In this document: piece after piece, positions 33,346 through 41,353 of the stretch
How the letters are laid out: each line of letters begins with the position of its first letter
Position numbering within the stretch: position 1 is the first letter of the stretch
NCBI RefSeq assembly: GCF_000720765.1
Contig: NZ_JODC01000039.1
Span: 1-44,814, forward strand
Direction of reading: 5' to 3'
Source: Streptomyces sp. NRRL S-646
Lineage (GTDB): Bacteria > Actinomycetota > Actinomycetes > Streptomycetales > Streptomycetaceae
Length of the DNA stretch: 44,814 bases
Made by a program: the position numbers and the translations under genes
The notes under the pieces: model-generated
Databases searched by the model: none
The model's input: only the letters and a program-made list of their open reading frames with translations
Told to the model about the DNA's origin: nothing

Positions 33346-36300
33346 TCACCGGCCCGGGCTGCCGCCGAGAGCGCGGGCCGGCGATTCCCGCCCCGCGCCG
33401 CCGGTCACGGGTGCCGGCCCTCGCCGAGGATGCGGCGCGAGGGACCCGGTACAGGCCTCCCCCGCGCCGCCGGTCACGGGTGGCGGCCCTCGCCGAGGGA
33501 GCTGAGGACCTGGTCGAGGGCGCGGGTGAAGACGCAGCACCGGCCTCCCCCGGCGAGGGGACCCCGCACCGGCCTCCCCCGCGCCGCCGGTCACGGGTGG
33601 CGGCCCTCGCCGAGGGAGCTGAGGACCTGGTCGAGGGCGCGGGTGAAGACGCAGCACCGGCCTCCCCCGGATGCGGTGGGCCGGCTGTCCGCTGCCGGAC
33701 CAGCCCGCCAGCACCAGGGGGCGGTGGGGGCCGAGGACGCTCAGCAGTGCCTGCGCCACGGTGTGCGGTTCGGCCTGGGCGGTGGCCACCGCCAGCAGCG
33801 GCCCGGGGCCGGCATGCAGGGGCACGAGGACGCCGTAGCAGGCGTGGTCCGCGCCCGGTGGGGGGACGAGACAGACGGCGGGACCGCCGGTGCGCCGGCC
33901 CGGGCTCAGGGTGGCCAGCACCCTGTCGCCGGGTCCGGCCGCGGGCGCCATGCGGGGCACCTCCGAGTCGGACAGCGCGTCGAGGACCGCGGCGATGGGC
34001 CGGCTGCCGTCGGCGAGGTCGGGGAAGACGCGCAGCAGCCGCATGGACTGCGCGAGCAGCTTGGCCGCCTCGGACTCGGCGAAACGGCTGCGGTCGTGGA
34101 TCGCGGTGATCACGAGGTTGCCGAGCCGGTCGTAGCGGGCGAGGAGTGCGATCGGCAGCGTGCTGGACGCGCCGGTGCTGTGCGGCGGCTCGAAGGTGAT
34201 GCCGTGCCCGGCGAGTTCGGCCACGAGGTCGTCGGCGGGCCGCACGGGCCGTTCGAAGAGGACCGCCGTGGCGAACAGTTCCTCGTCGTTACCGCGCGCG
34301 TTCCAGCGCCGCAGATCCTCGGTGCTGATCCATTCGTACGCGGACATGTCCAGGGCCCGGTCCCGCAGCGCGGTCAGCAGCTGGGGCACCGTGCCGGCCG
34401 GGTCGACGTCGACGCTCATCGGGAGCACGCCCAGCAGCGGACCGGTCAGCTGCTCCGCGCCGTCCAGGCAGATGCCCCGGCCGTCGACGGAGACGCCGAA
34501 GGCCACGGTGGCCGGCTGGACGGTCGCGGTGGCCCGGTGCAGCAGCAGCGCCCAGGCGGCGTGCAGGGCCGCCGTCTCGGTGACGCCGCAGCCGGCCGCC
34601 CAGTGGACGAGCCGTACGGCGTCCTGCCGCGACAGCCGCCTCGAGATCCGCCGGGAGCCGGTGTGGGAGGTGGGCGCTCCCGGGCGCGCCGGGTGCACGG
34701 CCGCGCCCGGCGGCGGGGTGGCGCCGGCCCACAAGTCCCGTGCGCCCGCGGTGTCCTGCTCGTCGAGCCATCGTGTGTAGTCGCGCAGGTCGGGCCGCCG
34801 CTCACCGCCGGCGGGAGAGCCCTCGTTGAGGTAGGCGCGGTAGAACTCGCGCAGCAGCACCTGCGCGCTCCACGTGTCGACCAGCGCCTGGTGGAACGTC
34901 AGCAGGACGCGGGTCTGCGCCGCTCCCGCCTGGGACGCCGGCTGCTCGTGCAGGGTGATCCGCAGCGGTCCCGGCCGGTGGACGTCCACGCCCCGGCGGC
35001 GGTCGCGTTCCAGCAGCGAGGGCCAGGTGATGTCCTGGTGCGAGAGCCGTTCGACCTGGACGGTGGCGTGTTCGTGCAGGGTGATCCGGGTGGGGTCACG
35101 CGGGTCGAACGCGGCGCGCAGCAGGGTCTCGCTGCCGGCCACCGCCTGCCACGCGGCGGTGAACCGTTCGCTGTCCAGCGGCCCGTGCCAGGTCCACTGC
35201 AGCTGCTCGATGTGGTGGCCGGCAGCGGGGCGGGCCAGGCACGGGGCGAGCAGTTCCTGCTGGCGGGGGGTGGCGGCGAGGACCGGCCCGGGGTACCGGG
35301 CCCAGGCCCCCTCCGCGTCCGGGCCCGCCGGCTGCTCCGGGCCCGCCAAGTGCTCCAGTACCGAGCGCAGCTGCCCGCACAGCGCGTCCAGGGCTGCCCG
35401 GCCGCCGCCGGCGACGGCCCGGACGTGCAACCTGCCGTCCTGTACGTGGGTGCGGACCTCGATGTCGTACTCCCCCAGGCCCCCGGGAGGCCGGGGCGCG
35501 TGGTCCTCGTCGGTGCCGGCGAGGGTGAAGCGGGCGAAGGGCGCCGGGAGTTGTGCCGGGTCGTGAGGGGTGAGGCGGATGCGCGGCAGGCGTTCTGCCG
35601 TGGGCGGTCCCTGGCCGGTGCCCGGCGGCTCGTCCGCGGTCAGGGCGCTCGCCACGGCGACGAGGAACCGTGCGGGCGCCAGGTCCGGGTCGGCGTCCAG
35701 CCGGATGCGCCGGGCGCGGGTGTACGGGCCCACGGCACGCGCGTGCGCGGGCAGGAGGGTGCGCCCGTCGGTGCACAGGTCGAAGACGGCCTCGTGCGTG
35801 TGGCCCCAGCGGGCCAGGGCCTGCCCGAAGGCTCCCGCGAGCAGTTCGGCGGCGGACAGCCGGTGATGGTGCGGCAGGACGGCGGTGATCAGCCGGGTTT
35901 CGCGCGCGCCCAGGCTGAAGCGGGCGTACGCCGCCTGCGGGCCGCCGTCCCCGTCCGGCGCGGTGCCGTCCGCGGCGGTGGCGCTGTCGGCGCCGAAGCC
36001 CGCGGCGGTGACCCCCTCGGCGCTGCCGCCCTCGGCCGCGGCGCCGAGGGCGGCGCATGGCGCACCGCTCCCGGCGGCCGTACCGGAGGCGAGTGCCGGG
36101 GCGGCGGCGCCGGAGGCCTCGTCGCCGTGGCCGGCGGACGTGACGGCCAGCCGTGCGCTCCACTGCTCCAGCCACCCCCCATCGCCCTGCACCGCAGGGC
36201 TCCTTCCCGAGGCGAGTGCTCCCAGGGCCGTGTCCAGGTCCTCCAGCAGGATCCGCCAGGACGCCGGGTCGGCGGCGAGGTCGTGCACGGCCAGGAAGAG

Positions 36301-37026
36301 CAGATCGCTTTGGGCAAGGCCCGGGACGCCGCCCTGGGCGTGCACGGCACGCAGCGACGCCCCGGTGCGCGGGTCGAGGCCGCGGCGCGCGCCGGCGAGG
36401 GCCGCGTCGAAGGCGGCGCGGCCGGTGAACCGGGCCGTCGTCAGCAGGCCGTCCGGCAGGGGGGCGCCCTGCCGGCGGGTGCCCAGCAGCAGGGTGCCCG
36501 CCGGGCCCGGCCCGAGCGCAGTGCACAGGAGCGGATGGGCGGCGAGCACCGCGGCCAGTGCCTGGCGCAGCACGGGTGGGCCGACGGCGTCGCCCAGCCG
36601 CAGCAGCAGGCCGCGGTGTGCGCGGTGCGGAGCCTCGTCCAGGGTGCGCAGCACGGCGCGCAGGGCGGGTTCCAGCGGTACCGGGCCGGGCGGCACGCTC
36701 AGCAGATCCGCCATCAGGCCGGCCGCCTCGTGCGCTGTTTCGTGCGCCGCTTCGGGGCCCTCCGGCCGTCCGGCGGCCAGGTGCAGGGTGTGGTGGGCGG
36801 GCCCGTGCCGCCGCAGGCGGGCGTGCAGCACACCCGGCGCCGGTGCCTGGTCCGGGTGCGGCACGTCGTCGCCGTCCAGGCTCCAGCCGCGCAGGTCGGG
36901 GCGGCGTACGACGGCACGGGCAAGGGCCCTGTCCACGGCGGCCGGGCCGAGCAGGCCGTGCAGCTGCAGGACCGCCCCGCCGGCCACGACGGTCAACGGC
37001 GTGTGCGCGCAGCCGCGTTCGCTCAT
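33346..37026 (-). CDS. Double condensation-domain protein with truncated thioesterase
   Basis: 1226 aa, ATG at 37026 with AGGAGAGG at 8 nt. Two NRPS condensation/epimerisation-like regions are recognisable: the first with VHDLAADPASWRILLEDLD near residue 247, the second with WTWHGPLDSERFTAAWQAV and TFHQALVDTWSAQVLLREFY near residue 712. The HHxxxDG motif is HD in the first and HQ in the second, so the general-base His is lost in both. From about residue 1040 a thioesterase begins (VCLVPPPGADHACYG) and reaches LVLAGWSGSG near 1108. It then runs into tandem repeats of 39 residues (1121-1226) with no Asp/His part. No adenylation or carrier domain. Its role is unknown; it may be a non-catalytic scaffold or an acyl-binding protein. 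Confidence 0.8.
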   Translation of the reverse strand: MSERGCAHTPLTVVAGGAVLQLHGLLGPAAVDRALARAVVRRPDLRGWSLDGDDVPHPDQAPAPGVLHARLRRHGPAHHTLHLAAGRPEGPEAAHETAHEAAGLMADLLSVPPGPVPLEPALRAVLRTLDEAPHRAHRGLLLRLGDAVGPPVLRQALAAVLAAHPLLCTALGPGPAGTLLLGTRRQGAPLPDGLLTTARFTGRAAFDAALAGARRGLDPRTGASLRAVHAQGGVPGLAQSDLLFLAVHDLAADPASWRILLEDLDTALGALASGRSPAVQGDGGWLEQWSARLAVTSAGHGDEASGAAAPALASGTAAGSGAPCAALGAAAEGGSAEGVTAAGFGADSATAADGTAPDGDGGPQAAYARFSLGARETRLITAVLPHHHRLSAAELLAGAFGQALARWGHTHEAVFDLCTDGRTLLPAHARAVGPYTRARRIRLDADPDLAPARFLVAVASALTADEPPGTGQGPPTAERLPRIRLTPHDPAQLPAPFARFTLAGTDEDHAPRPPGGLGEYDIEVRTHVQDGRLHVRAVAGGGRAALDALCGQLRSVLEHLAGPEQPAGPDAEGAWARYPGPVLAATPRQQELLAPCLARPAAGHHIEQLQWTWHGPLDSERFTAAWQAVAGSETLLRAAFDPRDPTRITLHEHATVQVERLSHQDITWPSLLERDRRRGVDVHRPGPLRITLHEQPASQAGAAQTRVLLTFHQALVDTWSAQVLLREFYRAYLNEGSPAGGERRPDLRDYTRWLDEQDTAGARDLWAGATPPPGAAVHPARPGAPTSHTGSRRISRRLSRQDAVRLVHWAAGCGVTETAALHAAWALLLHRATATVQPATVAFGVSVDGRGICLDGAEQLTGPLLGVLPMSVDVDPAGTVPQLLTALRDRALDMSAYEWISTEDLRRWNARGNDEELFATAVLFERPVRPADDLVAELAGHGITFEPPHSTGASSTLPIALLARYDRLGNLVITAIHDRSRFAESEAAKLLAQSMRLLRVFPDLADGSRPIAAVLDALSDSEVPRMAPAAGPGDRVLATLSPGRRTGGPAVCLVPPPGADHACYGVLVPLHAGPGPLLAVATAQAEPHTVAQALLSVLGPHRPLVLAGWSGSGQPAHRIRGRPVLRLHPRPRPGPQLPRRGPPPVTGGAGEAGAGSPRRGRPVLRLHPRPRPGPQLPRRGPPPVTGGAGEACTGSLAPHPRRGPAPVTGGAGRESPARALGGSPGR
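33454..33670. repeat. 117-bp tandem repeat at the 3' end of the condensation-domain gene
   Basis: Two identical 100-bp blocks (33454-33553 and 33571-33670) with a 117-bp period. 117 is 39 codons, so the repeat keeps the reading frame of the minus-strand gene. Partial copies lie at 33302-33336 and 33395-33430. The repeat core includes GCCGCCGGTCACGGGTGGCG and GAGGACCTGGTCGAGGGCG. Confidence 0.9.
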
Positions 37027-37148
37027 GAGCCGCCTCTCCTTTCGCCCCGTGGAAGCCCGGCTGCCTCCTCATGCTCCGGGCCGGCAGATGTATGCATGGG
37101 GCACGTTAGCCCGGCCGAAAGGGGATGGCCCGTGGCCTCCAGGCATCG
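37027..37148. other. 122-bp gap between PPTase and condensation-domain gene
   Basis: No gene. It carries the ribosome site of the condensation-domain gene and one TATGCATGG word near 37092 resembling half of the MarR palindrome, without a partner. No terminator seen, so read-through from the PPTase gene is possible. Confidence 0.4.
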
Positions 37149-38039
37149 TTAAGCGGCCCCTGAGCGGGGCTGATGCGGCCCTGCGGCGTCGGTGTGGCGG
37201 GGCAGCAGCTGCGCCACCAGGCTCATGGACCGCTCGTCGGCCACGGGCCGGTCGGCGCCGCCGGGCACCGCGGCCGGGCCCGTGGCGTAGCGGGCCACCG
37301 CGACCAGATAGCGCTCCATCGTCCGGTAGGTGCCGAGCGACCAGGTGTCCGGTGCGGCGGGGCTGCCGTCGGGGGCCAGCAGGCCCGCGCCGTCGTGGGC
37401 GGTGAACTCCCCCTCGGCGCCGGCGGGGAAGCCGAACTCGGTGAAGTCCAGCCGCAGTCCCTGTCCCAGCGCCTTGGTGTAGGCCTCCTTCAGGGTCCAC
37501 AGCCGCAGCAGCGCGGCGGTCCGTGCCGGGCCGTCGAGGCCGTTCAGGGCGGCCCGTTCGGCGGGGGTGCACATCCGCTCGCGCATCACGTCGTAGGTCA
37601 GGGTCCGCGTCAGCGGTTCGGCGTCGACGCCGATCCGCCCGCCGCGGCTGATGCCGACGACGATGAGCTCGTCGGTGTGTGACAGAGCCACGTCGACCTG
37701 GCGTATCCCGCGCAGGTGGGGACGCCCGCCGATCTTGTAGGCGAGGTCGAGTCCGGCGGCGTCGGTGCCAAGGGCGGCCGCCGCCGTGTATTTCAGCACC
37801 AGGCGGGCGGCGGCGAACCGGTGCCGTACCAGCGGGTCGGCGGTGCGCCGGTAGCGCGGCCAGTCGCGGCCCAGCAGCAGGCGCAGCCGGGGTTCGGTGA
37901 CGACCGCGCTCAGCCACTCCCCCCAGGTGGTGAAGACCACCGCGCTGCCGCACCGGTCCATGGCCGTTGCGACCTCGTCCCACGGCCCGGACGGCCCCGG
38001 CACGTGCACGGGCTGGGTGATGCGGGGTGCCTGCGTCAT
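37149..38039 (-). CDS. Sfp-type 4'-phosphopantetheinyl transferase
   Basis: 296 aa, ATG at 38039 with GAGAGGAG about 7 nt upstream; an upstream in-frame start at 38183 is less likely. Signature motifs: GVDAEPL (IGVDxE, Mg-binding Asp/Glu) near residue 140 and LWTLKEAYTKALGQGL ((W/F)xxKExxxK) near 185; HLRGIRQVDVALSHTDE forms the first conserved block. It loads coenzyme-A-derived phosphopantetheine onto a carrier-protein Ser. A dedicated PPTase implies a carrier protein in the pathway, although none is found here. Confidence 0.94.
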   Translation of the reverse strand: MTQAPRITQPVHVPGPSGPWDEVATAMDRCGSAVVFTTWGEWLSAVVTEPRLRLLLGRDWPRYRRTADPLVRHRFAAARLVLKYTAAAALGTDAAGLDLAYKIGGRPHLRGIRQVDVALSHTDELIVVGISRGGRIGVDAEPLTRTLTYDVMRERMCTPAERAALNGLDGPARTAALLRLWTLKEAYTKALGQGLRLDFTEFGFPAGAEGEFTAHDGAGLLAPDGSPAAPDTWSLGTYRTMERYLVAVARYATGPAAVPGGADRPVADERSMSLVAQLLPRHTDAAGPHQPRSGAA

Positions 38040-38217
38040 CCGTTGGCTCCTCTCGTGGATCACTGGCCGGGTTGCGCCGGCCGGCGCCTGCGGGCCCGCG
38101 GCGGGCTCTGGTGCGGGCGCGTGGAATGGGCTGCTGCGGGCGTGGGGCGGCGGCTGCCGCTCACGGTGACGGCCGCGCCTCACGGTGACGGCCGCCGCTC
38201 ACGGTGGCGGCTGCCGC
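38040..38217. repeat. 19-bp-period repeat between PPTase and acyl-CoA dehydrogenase genes
   Basis: CTCACGGTGACGGCCGC-type units begin at 38160, 38179 and 38198 with a start of a fourth at 38217, exact 19-bp spacing. The last unit overlaps the stop codon of the dehydrogenase-like gene. The rest of the gap carries no recognised gene. Confidence 0.75.
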
Positions 38218-39969
38218 TCACAGGGCGAGTTCGGTCCCGTCGAGGTCGAAGCTGCGGCCGGTGTGGTGGCGCCGCAGCAGTTCGTCCAGGACGCCCGTGA
38301 CGCAGTCCTGGGGTAGGTCGGGCAGCGCGATGGCGAGCCGGCGGCCGAGGCGGGACAGGGCGAGCACCGCCCAGCCGGGATCGGCGAGGAACGGGTCGGC
38401 TGCCTCCTGGCCCTCCCAGACGGCCAGCACGGCGGCCGCCGCGGCGAGCAGTCCGTAGCGGTCGCTCAGGGCGCAGGCCGCCGGCCCGGACAGGGCGTCG
38501 CCGCCCTGGCCGGGCAGCAGGGCGCACTGCTCGCGCAGCAGGCGCAGCTCCGCAAGGAAGCCGTCGGCCAGATCGGCCAGCAGGGCGATGCGGCCGCCGG
38601 CCCGCCGCGAGCGGCCCAGCCGTTCGGCGGCTGCGGTCAGTGCGGCGGCCAGGAAGTCCCCGCCGCCCGCGAAGGCCAGCGCCCCGTGGTCCAGCGGCGG
38701 CAGGTCGGCCCGCCGGCGGAACAGTTCGGCGGGCGGCTCCTCCTCCACGAGCCAGGACTGCTGGGCCAGCGCGCCCAGTTGGGGAAGGATCACGGCCTGG
38801 CAGGCCGCGGCGCCGTCGCGGCCCAGACCGGCGGCCGGCAGGTCGCGCACCAGCTTGGCCAGGATGCCGTGCAGCAGGTCGTCGCGCCCGCCGTGCGTGC
38901 CCAGCACGGCGGACAGCTCCTCCAGGGCGTCGGTGAGCAGCGCGGGCACGGTGTAGGTGGCGGCCACCGTCGGGGCGTGGGCCTGGTCGGGCAGCAGGCC
39001 CACCGCGCGCAGGCACACGGTGGCGAGGGCGTCGCACACGAGCAGGTCGGTGAAGACCCCGGCGAGCGGACGGTGCCAGCGGCGGGCCGGTGGCCCGGTG
39101 CGGCCGTCGGTGGCGGTGTGCACGGCGGCGCGCAGGACCGGGTCGAGGGCGGCACTCGCGGCGCCGGCGACGAGGCAGCGGTTGACCTGGTTCATGCGCA
39201 GGGCCAGCGCGGCGCCGTCGCCGGGCCGGCCCACGAGGGCGTCGTCGCTCACCGGGCAGCGGGTGAACCGCAGTCCGGAAAAGACGGCGCCGCGCATGCC
39301 GTCGGTGGCGACCCGCGGCAGCCGCTGCCATGTCGCGCCAGGCAGCTGCGCGGCCTCCAGCAGGAGGACCGAGTGGGTGCGGGAGCCGGCGTCGGCGGTG
39401 CGGGCGTGGACGACGTAGACATCCGCGCGGGCCGCGTCGATGATCACGTCCTTGCGGCCGCTGACGAGCATCGCGGTGTCGCCGGCCGTGCGCCGGGCGG
39501 TGACCTCCTCGCGCCGGACCCCGCCGGCCGGGGCGAGCCCGGGGTGCACCACGGTGGTGCGTCCGCCGCCCAGCAGCAGCCGGGCCAGGGCCCGCTGCTG
39601 GGCGTCGGTGCCGGCCGCCCATACCGCGGAGGCGGCGAACAGCGAGGTGACACCGGCGGCGAAGCCGAGGGCCACATCGCGGCGGAAGACGGGCCGCAGC
39701 ACCTTCATGAGCAGGTCGGCCCGGGTCAGGCCGCCGCCGTGGCGGGCGGGGACGAACTCGGCGGCCAGACCCGCATCGGCGAGCAGCCTTTCGGTAGGCC
39801 GTGCCGGGCGGCGTTCCCGGTCGGCGGCGAGGAAGGCGGCGAAGCCGTGTTCGTTGACCGGGTCGTAGGGGTTTTCGAGCAGGGTGTCCACGCGGGCGGC
39901 GCGGCACAGCGCGGCGCTGCGCCCGTCCGTGGCCCCCGGCGGGAGACCGATGCCCGTGGTGAGGGTCAT
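38218..39969 (-). CDS. Acyl-CoA dehydrogenase-like flavoprotein
   Basis: 583 aa from the ATG at 39969, which overlaps the upstream cyclase stop (ATGA); an ATG two codons earlier is the alternative. Three-part dehydrogenase layout is visible: N-terminal helices (LLADAGLAAEFVPARHGGGLTR), a middle beta part (SGRKDVIIDAARADVYVVHART, RFTRCPVSDDALVG) and C-terminal helices. At 583 aa it is longer than the usual 380-400 aa, by a C-terminal helical extension. I do not see a clear catalytic Glu. It could dehydrogenate an acyl-ACP/CoA starter, or act as a hydroxylase-like relative. Part of a coupled unit with the didomain cyclase. Confidence 0.75.
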   Translation of the reverse strand: MTLTTGIGLPPGATDGRSAALCRAARVDTLLENPYDPVNEHGFAAFLAADRERRPARPTERLLADAGLAAEFVPARHGGGLTRADLLMKVLRPVFRRDVALGFAAGVTSLFAASAVWAAGTDAQQRALARLLLGGGRTTVVHPGLAPAGGVRREEVTARRTAGDTAMLVSGRKDVIIDAARADVYVVHARTADAGSRTHSVLLLEAAQLPGATWQRLPRVATDGMRGAVFSGLRFTRCPVSDDALVGRPGDGAALALRMNQVNRCLVAGAASAALDPVLRAAVHTATDGRTGPPARRWHRPLAGVFTDLLVCDALATVCLRAVGLLPDQAHAPTVAATYTVPALLTDALEELSAVLGTHGGRDDLLHGILAKLVRDLPAAGLGRDGAAACQAVILPQLGALAQQSWLVEEEPPAELFRRRADLPPLDHGALAFAGGGDFLAAALTAAAERLGRSRRAGGRIALLADLADGFLAELRLLREQCALLPGQGGDALSGPAACALSDRYGLLAAAAAVLAVWEGQEAADPFLADPGWAVLALSRLGRRLAIALPDLPQDCVTGVLDELLRRHHTGRSFDLDGTELAL

Positions 39970-40922
39970 GACCATCCCGGCAGGCCGCTCGGGGTGAGCG
40001 CGCGGACGGCGTCCTCCGCGTGCCGGCGGGCCAGGTCGAGGAGGGCGGCGCTGTGGCGGCCGACGCGTTCACGGACGTGGCGGCGGGCGTCGGCCAGGCC
40101 CGCGTCCGCTCCCAGCACCCGCGCCACGTCGTGCTCGTTGAGCACCACCTGGTGGCGTGCCCGCACCGTCACACCGGCCGGATCGGGCTCCACCGACCAC
40201 TCCCCGGCCTGGCCCGAGACCAGCTCGGGCGGCTGGGTCACCTTGTAGACGATGAGCCCGCCGTGCGGGAAACACAGCCGCACCGCGGCGCTGTCCCCGG
40301 CGCCGTCCTGGGTGTGCAGCGTCTGGATGCCGGGCACGTCCTCCGCCAGGCGGACGCCGGTCACACCGGGCACGGTGCCGGGCCAGGCGGCGGCCCGGTA
40401 CAGGAAGCCGTAGACGAGCTCGGAGGGCCCCTGCACGCGTACGGTGTCCTCGACAGTGACGACCAGTTCGTCCAGGACGGCCCACCGCTCCGCGAGGCTC
40501 TTGAGGTTCGCCAGGTGGGCGCGGATGTTGGCGTCCCCGATCCGGTCCGGGGCCAGGTGACCGTGGGCCGCCGTGAACTGCCGTTCCAGCGTCAGCAGCG
40601 CGGAGCCGTGAGCCCTCTGCTCGACGTTCCAGACGCCCCGCATGCTGTCCACGGCCGCGGAGGTCACCTCCTGGCGGAACGTGATGCGCCGGGCTGCGGG
40701 GTCGAGGGTGCGCCGGGTGATCCAGGAGGTGATCCGGCCCCCGGCGCGGGCCCACATGCGCAGGCGCTGCCCGGGGCCTTCCAGGTCCAGCAGTTCCACG
40801 TACACGTTCGGGGCGAAGAACAGCGGCCAGCGCTCGGCGTCCGCGATGAGTCCGTAGACCACTCCGGCGGGAGCGGCCACCTCGATCCGATGCGAGGTGC
40901 GGTGTAGGGCCGGTGCGGGCAT
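39966..40922 (-). CDS. Didomain aromatase/cyclase (ActVII/Gris-type layout)
   Basis: 318 aa, ATG at 40922 after AAGGGGG. Two SRPBCC folds: first HRIEVAAPAGVVYGLIADAERWPLFF from residue 10, second VTVEDTVRVQGPSELVYGFL YRAAAWP from about residue 155 (space added). The first ends DRIGDANIRAHLANLKSLAERW, the second with DAGLADARRHVRERVGRHSAAL. Didomain aromatases normally act on C9-reduced chains, catalysing first-ring aldol closure and dehydration. The window also encodes a monodomain TcmN-type aromatase fused to a KR, so two first-ring systems coexist. A triple heptamer array lies 50 bp upstream. Confidence 0.88.
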   Translation of the reverse strand: MPAPALHRTSHRIEVAAPAGVVYGLIADAERWPLFFAPNVYVELLDLEGPGQRLRMWARAGGRITSWITRRTLDPAARRITFRQEVTSAAVDSMRGVWNVEQRAHGSALLTLERQFTAAHGHLAPDRIGDANIRAHLANLKSLAERWAVLDELVVTVEDTVRVQGPSELVYGFLYRAAAWPGTVPGVTGVRLAEDVPGIQTLHTQDGAGDSAAVRLCFPHGGLIVYKVTQPPELVSGQAGEWSVEPDPAGVTVRARHQVVLNEHDVARVLGADAGLADARRHVRERVGRHSAALLDLARRHAEDAVRALTPSGLPGWS

Positions 40923-40971
40923 CGGCGTTCACCCCCTTCATTTCACCTGTGTGACGACTGTGCGCGCGGCC

Positions 40972-41000
40972 GCTCGAAGCCCGCTGGAGGGCCGGTGGAC
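40972..41000 (-). promoter_or_regulatory. SARP-type triple heptamer operator before the didomain cyclase operon
   Basis: Plus-strand GCTCGAA (40972), GCTGGAG (40983), GGTGGAC (40994), spaced by 11 bp, 50 bp before the start codon at 40922. Confidence 0.7.
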
Positions 41001-41111
41001 CAGCGCTGGTGCCGCCCGGGGGGATGCGCCAGGCCCGCGTTCGCGGCGTGACGGCTGCGGCGCAGGTGGACGGCGGGGCCCGAGCCGTTGCGGTGCGTTG
41101 GGGCCGCCGGG

Positions 41112-41140
41112 TTCGAGCGTTCCTCCAGCGCCTGGCGAGC
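41112..41140 (+). promoter_or_regulatory. SARP-type triple heptamer operator oriented toward metK
   Basis: TTCGAGC (41112), CTCCAGC (41123) and GGCGAGC (41134), spaced by 11 bp, in the orientation opposite to the other sites and facing the plus-strand metK gene 214 bp downstream. It ties metK-adoK-metH to the cluster regulator. Confidence 0.6.
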
Positions 41141-41219
41141 GGCCGGCGACCGGGCGCCGCCCGGACGCCGAGCCTCCGTCCCGGCGCGGCCGGGGCTGGA
41201 GGTTTGGTCGAGCTCCTCT

Positions 41220-41242
41220 CCACCCGCGCTCGGCGCGGGTGG
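41220..41242 (+). promoter_or_regulatory. Hairpin in the metK leader region
   Basis: CCACCCGCGC-TCG-GCGCGGGTGG: 10-bp perfect stem with a 3-nt loop, 112 bp upstream of the metK start and downstream of the SARP-type array. It may be a leader structure or an operator. No recognised SAM riboswitch layout is visible in the 430-bp gap between cyclase and metK, which otherwise holds no gene. Confidence 0.5.
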
Positions 41243-41353
41243 CGTCGAATCGAGGCCGCACACCTCCCGGGCATCCGGGTCGACGTCTTCGCGGCGGCAT
41301 GGACACCCAGCGCACGGCTTGACTCATCCGACTGACAGCGGAGGAAATTCGCC

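Noticed and set aside
33300..33670. CRISPR-like reading of the repeats near 33.3-33.7 kb
   Set aside because: Two large 100-bp copies with 17-bp gaps and frame-keeping period, no short repeats with unique spacers and no cas genes.
37088..37098. TATGCATGG as a third MarR operator
   Set aside because: Only half of the palindrome is present, with no partner half-site.
32473..37152. Very long plus-strand open frame opposite the condensation-domain gene
   Set aside because: Arg/Ala/Gly/Pro-rich with no fold; it is the antisense shadow of the minus-strand gene, whose domains are clear.
41141..41353. SAM riboswitch before metK
   Set aside because: One simple hairpin only; no SAM-I, SAM-II or SAM-III layout recognised.
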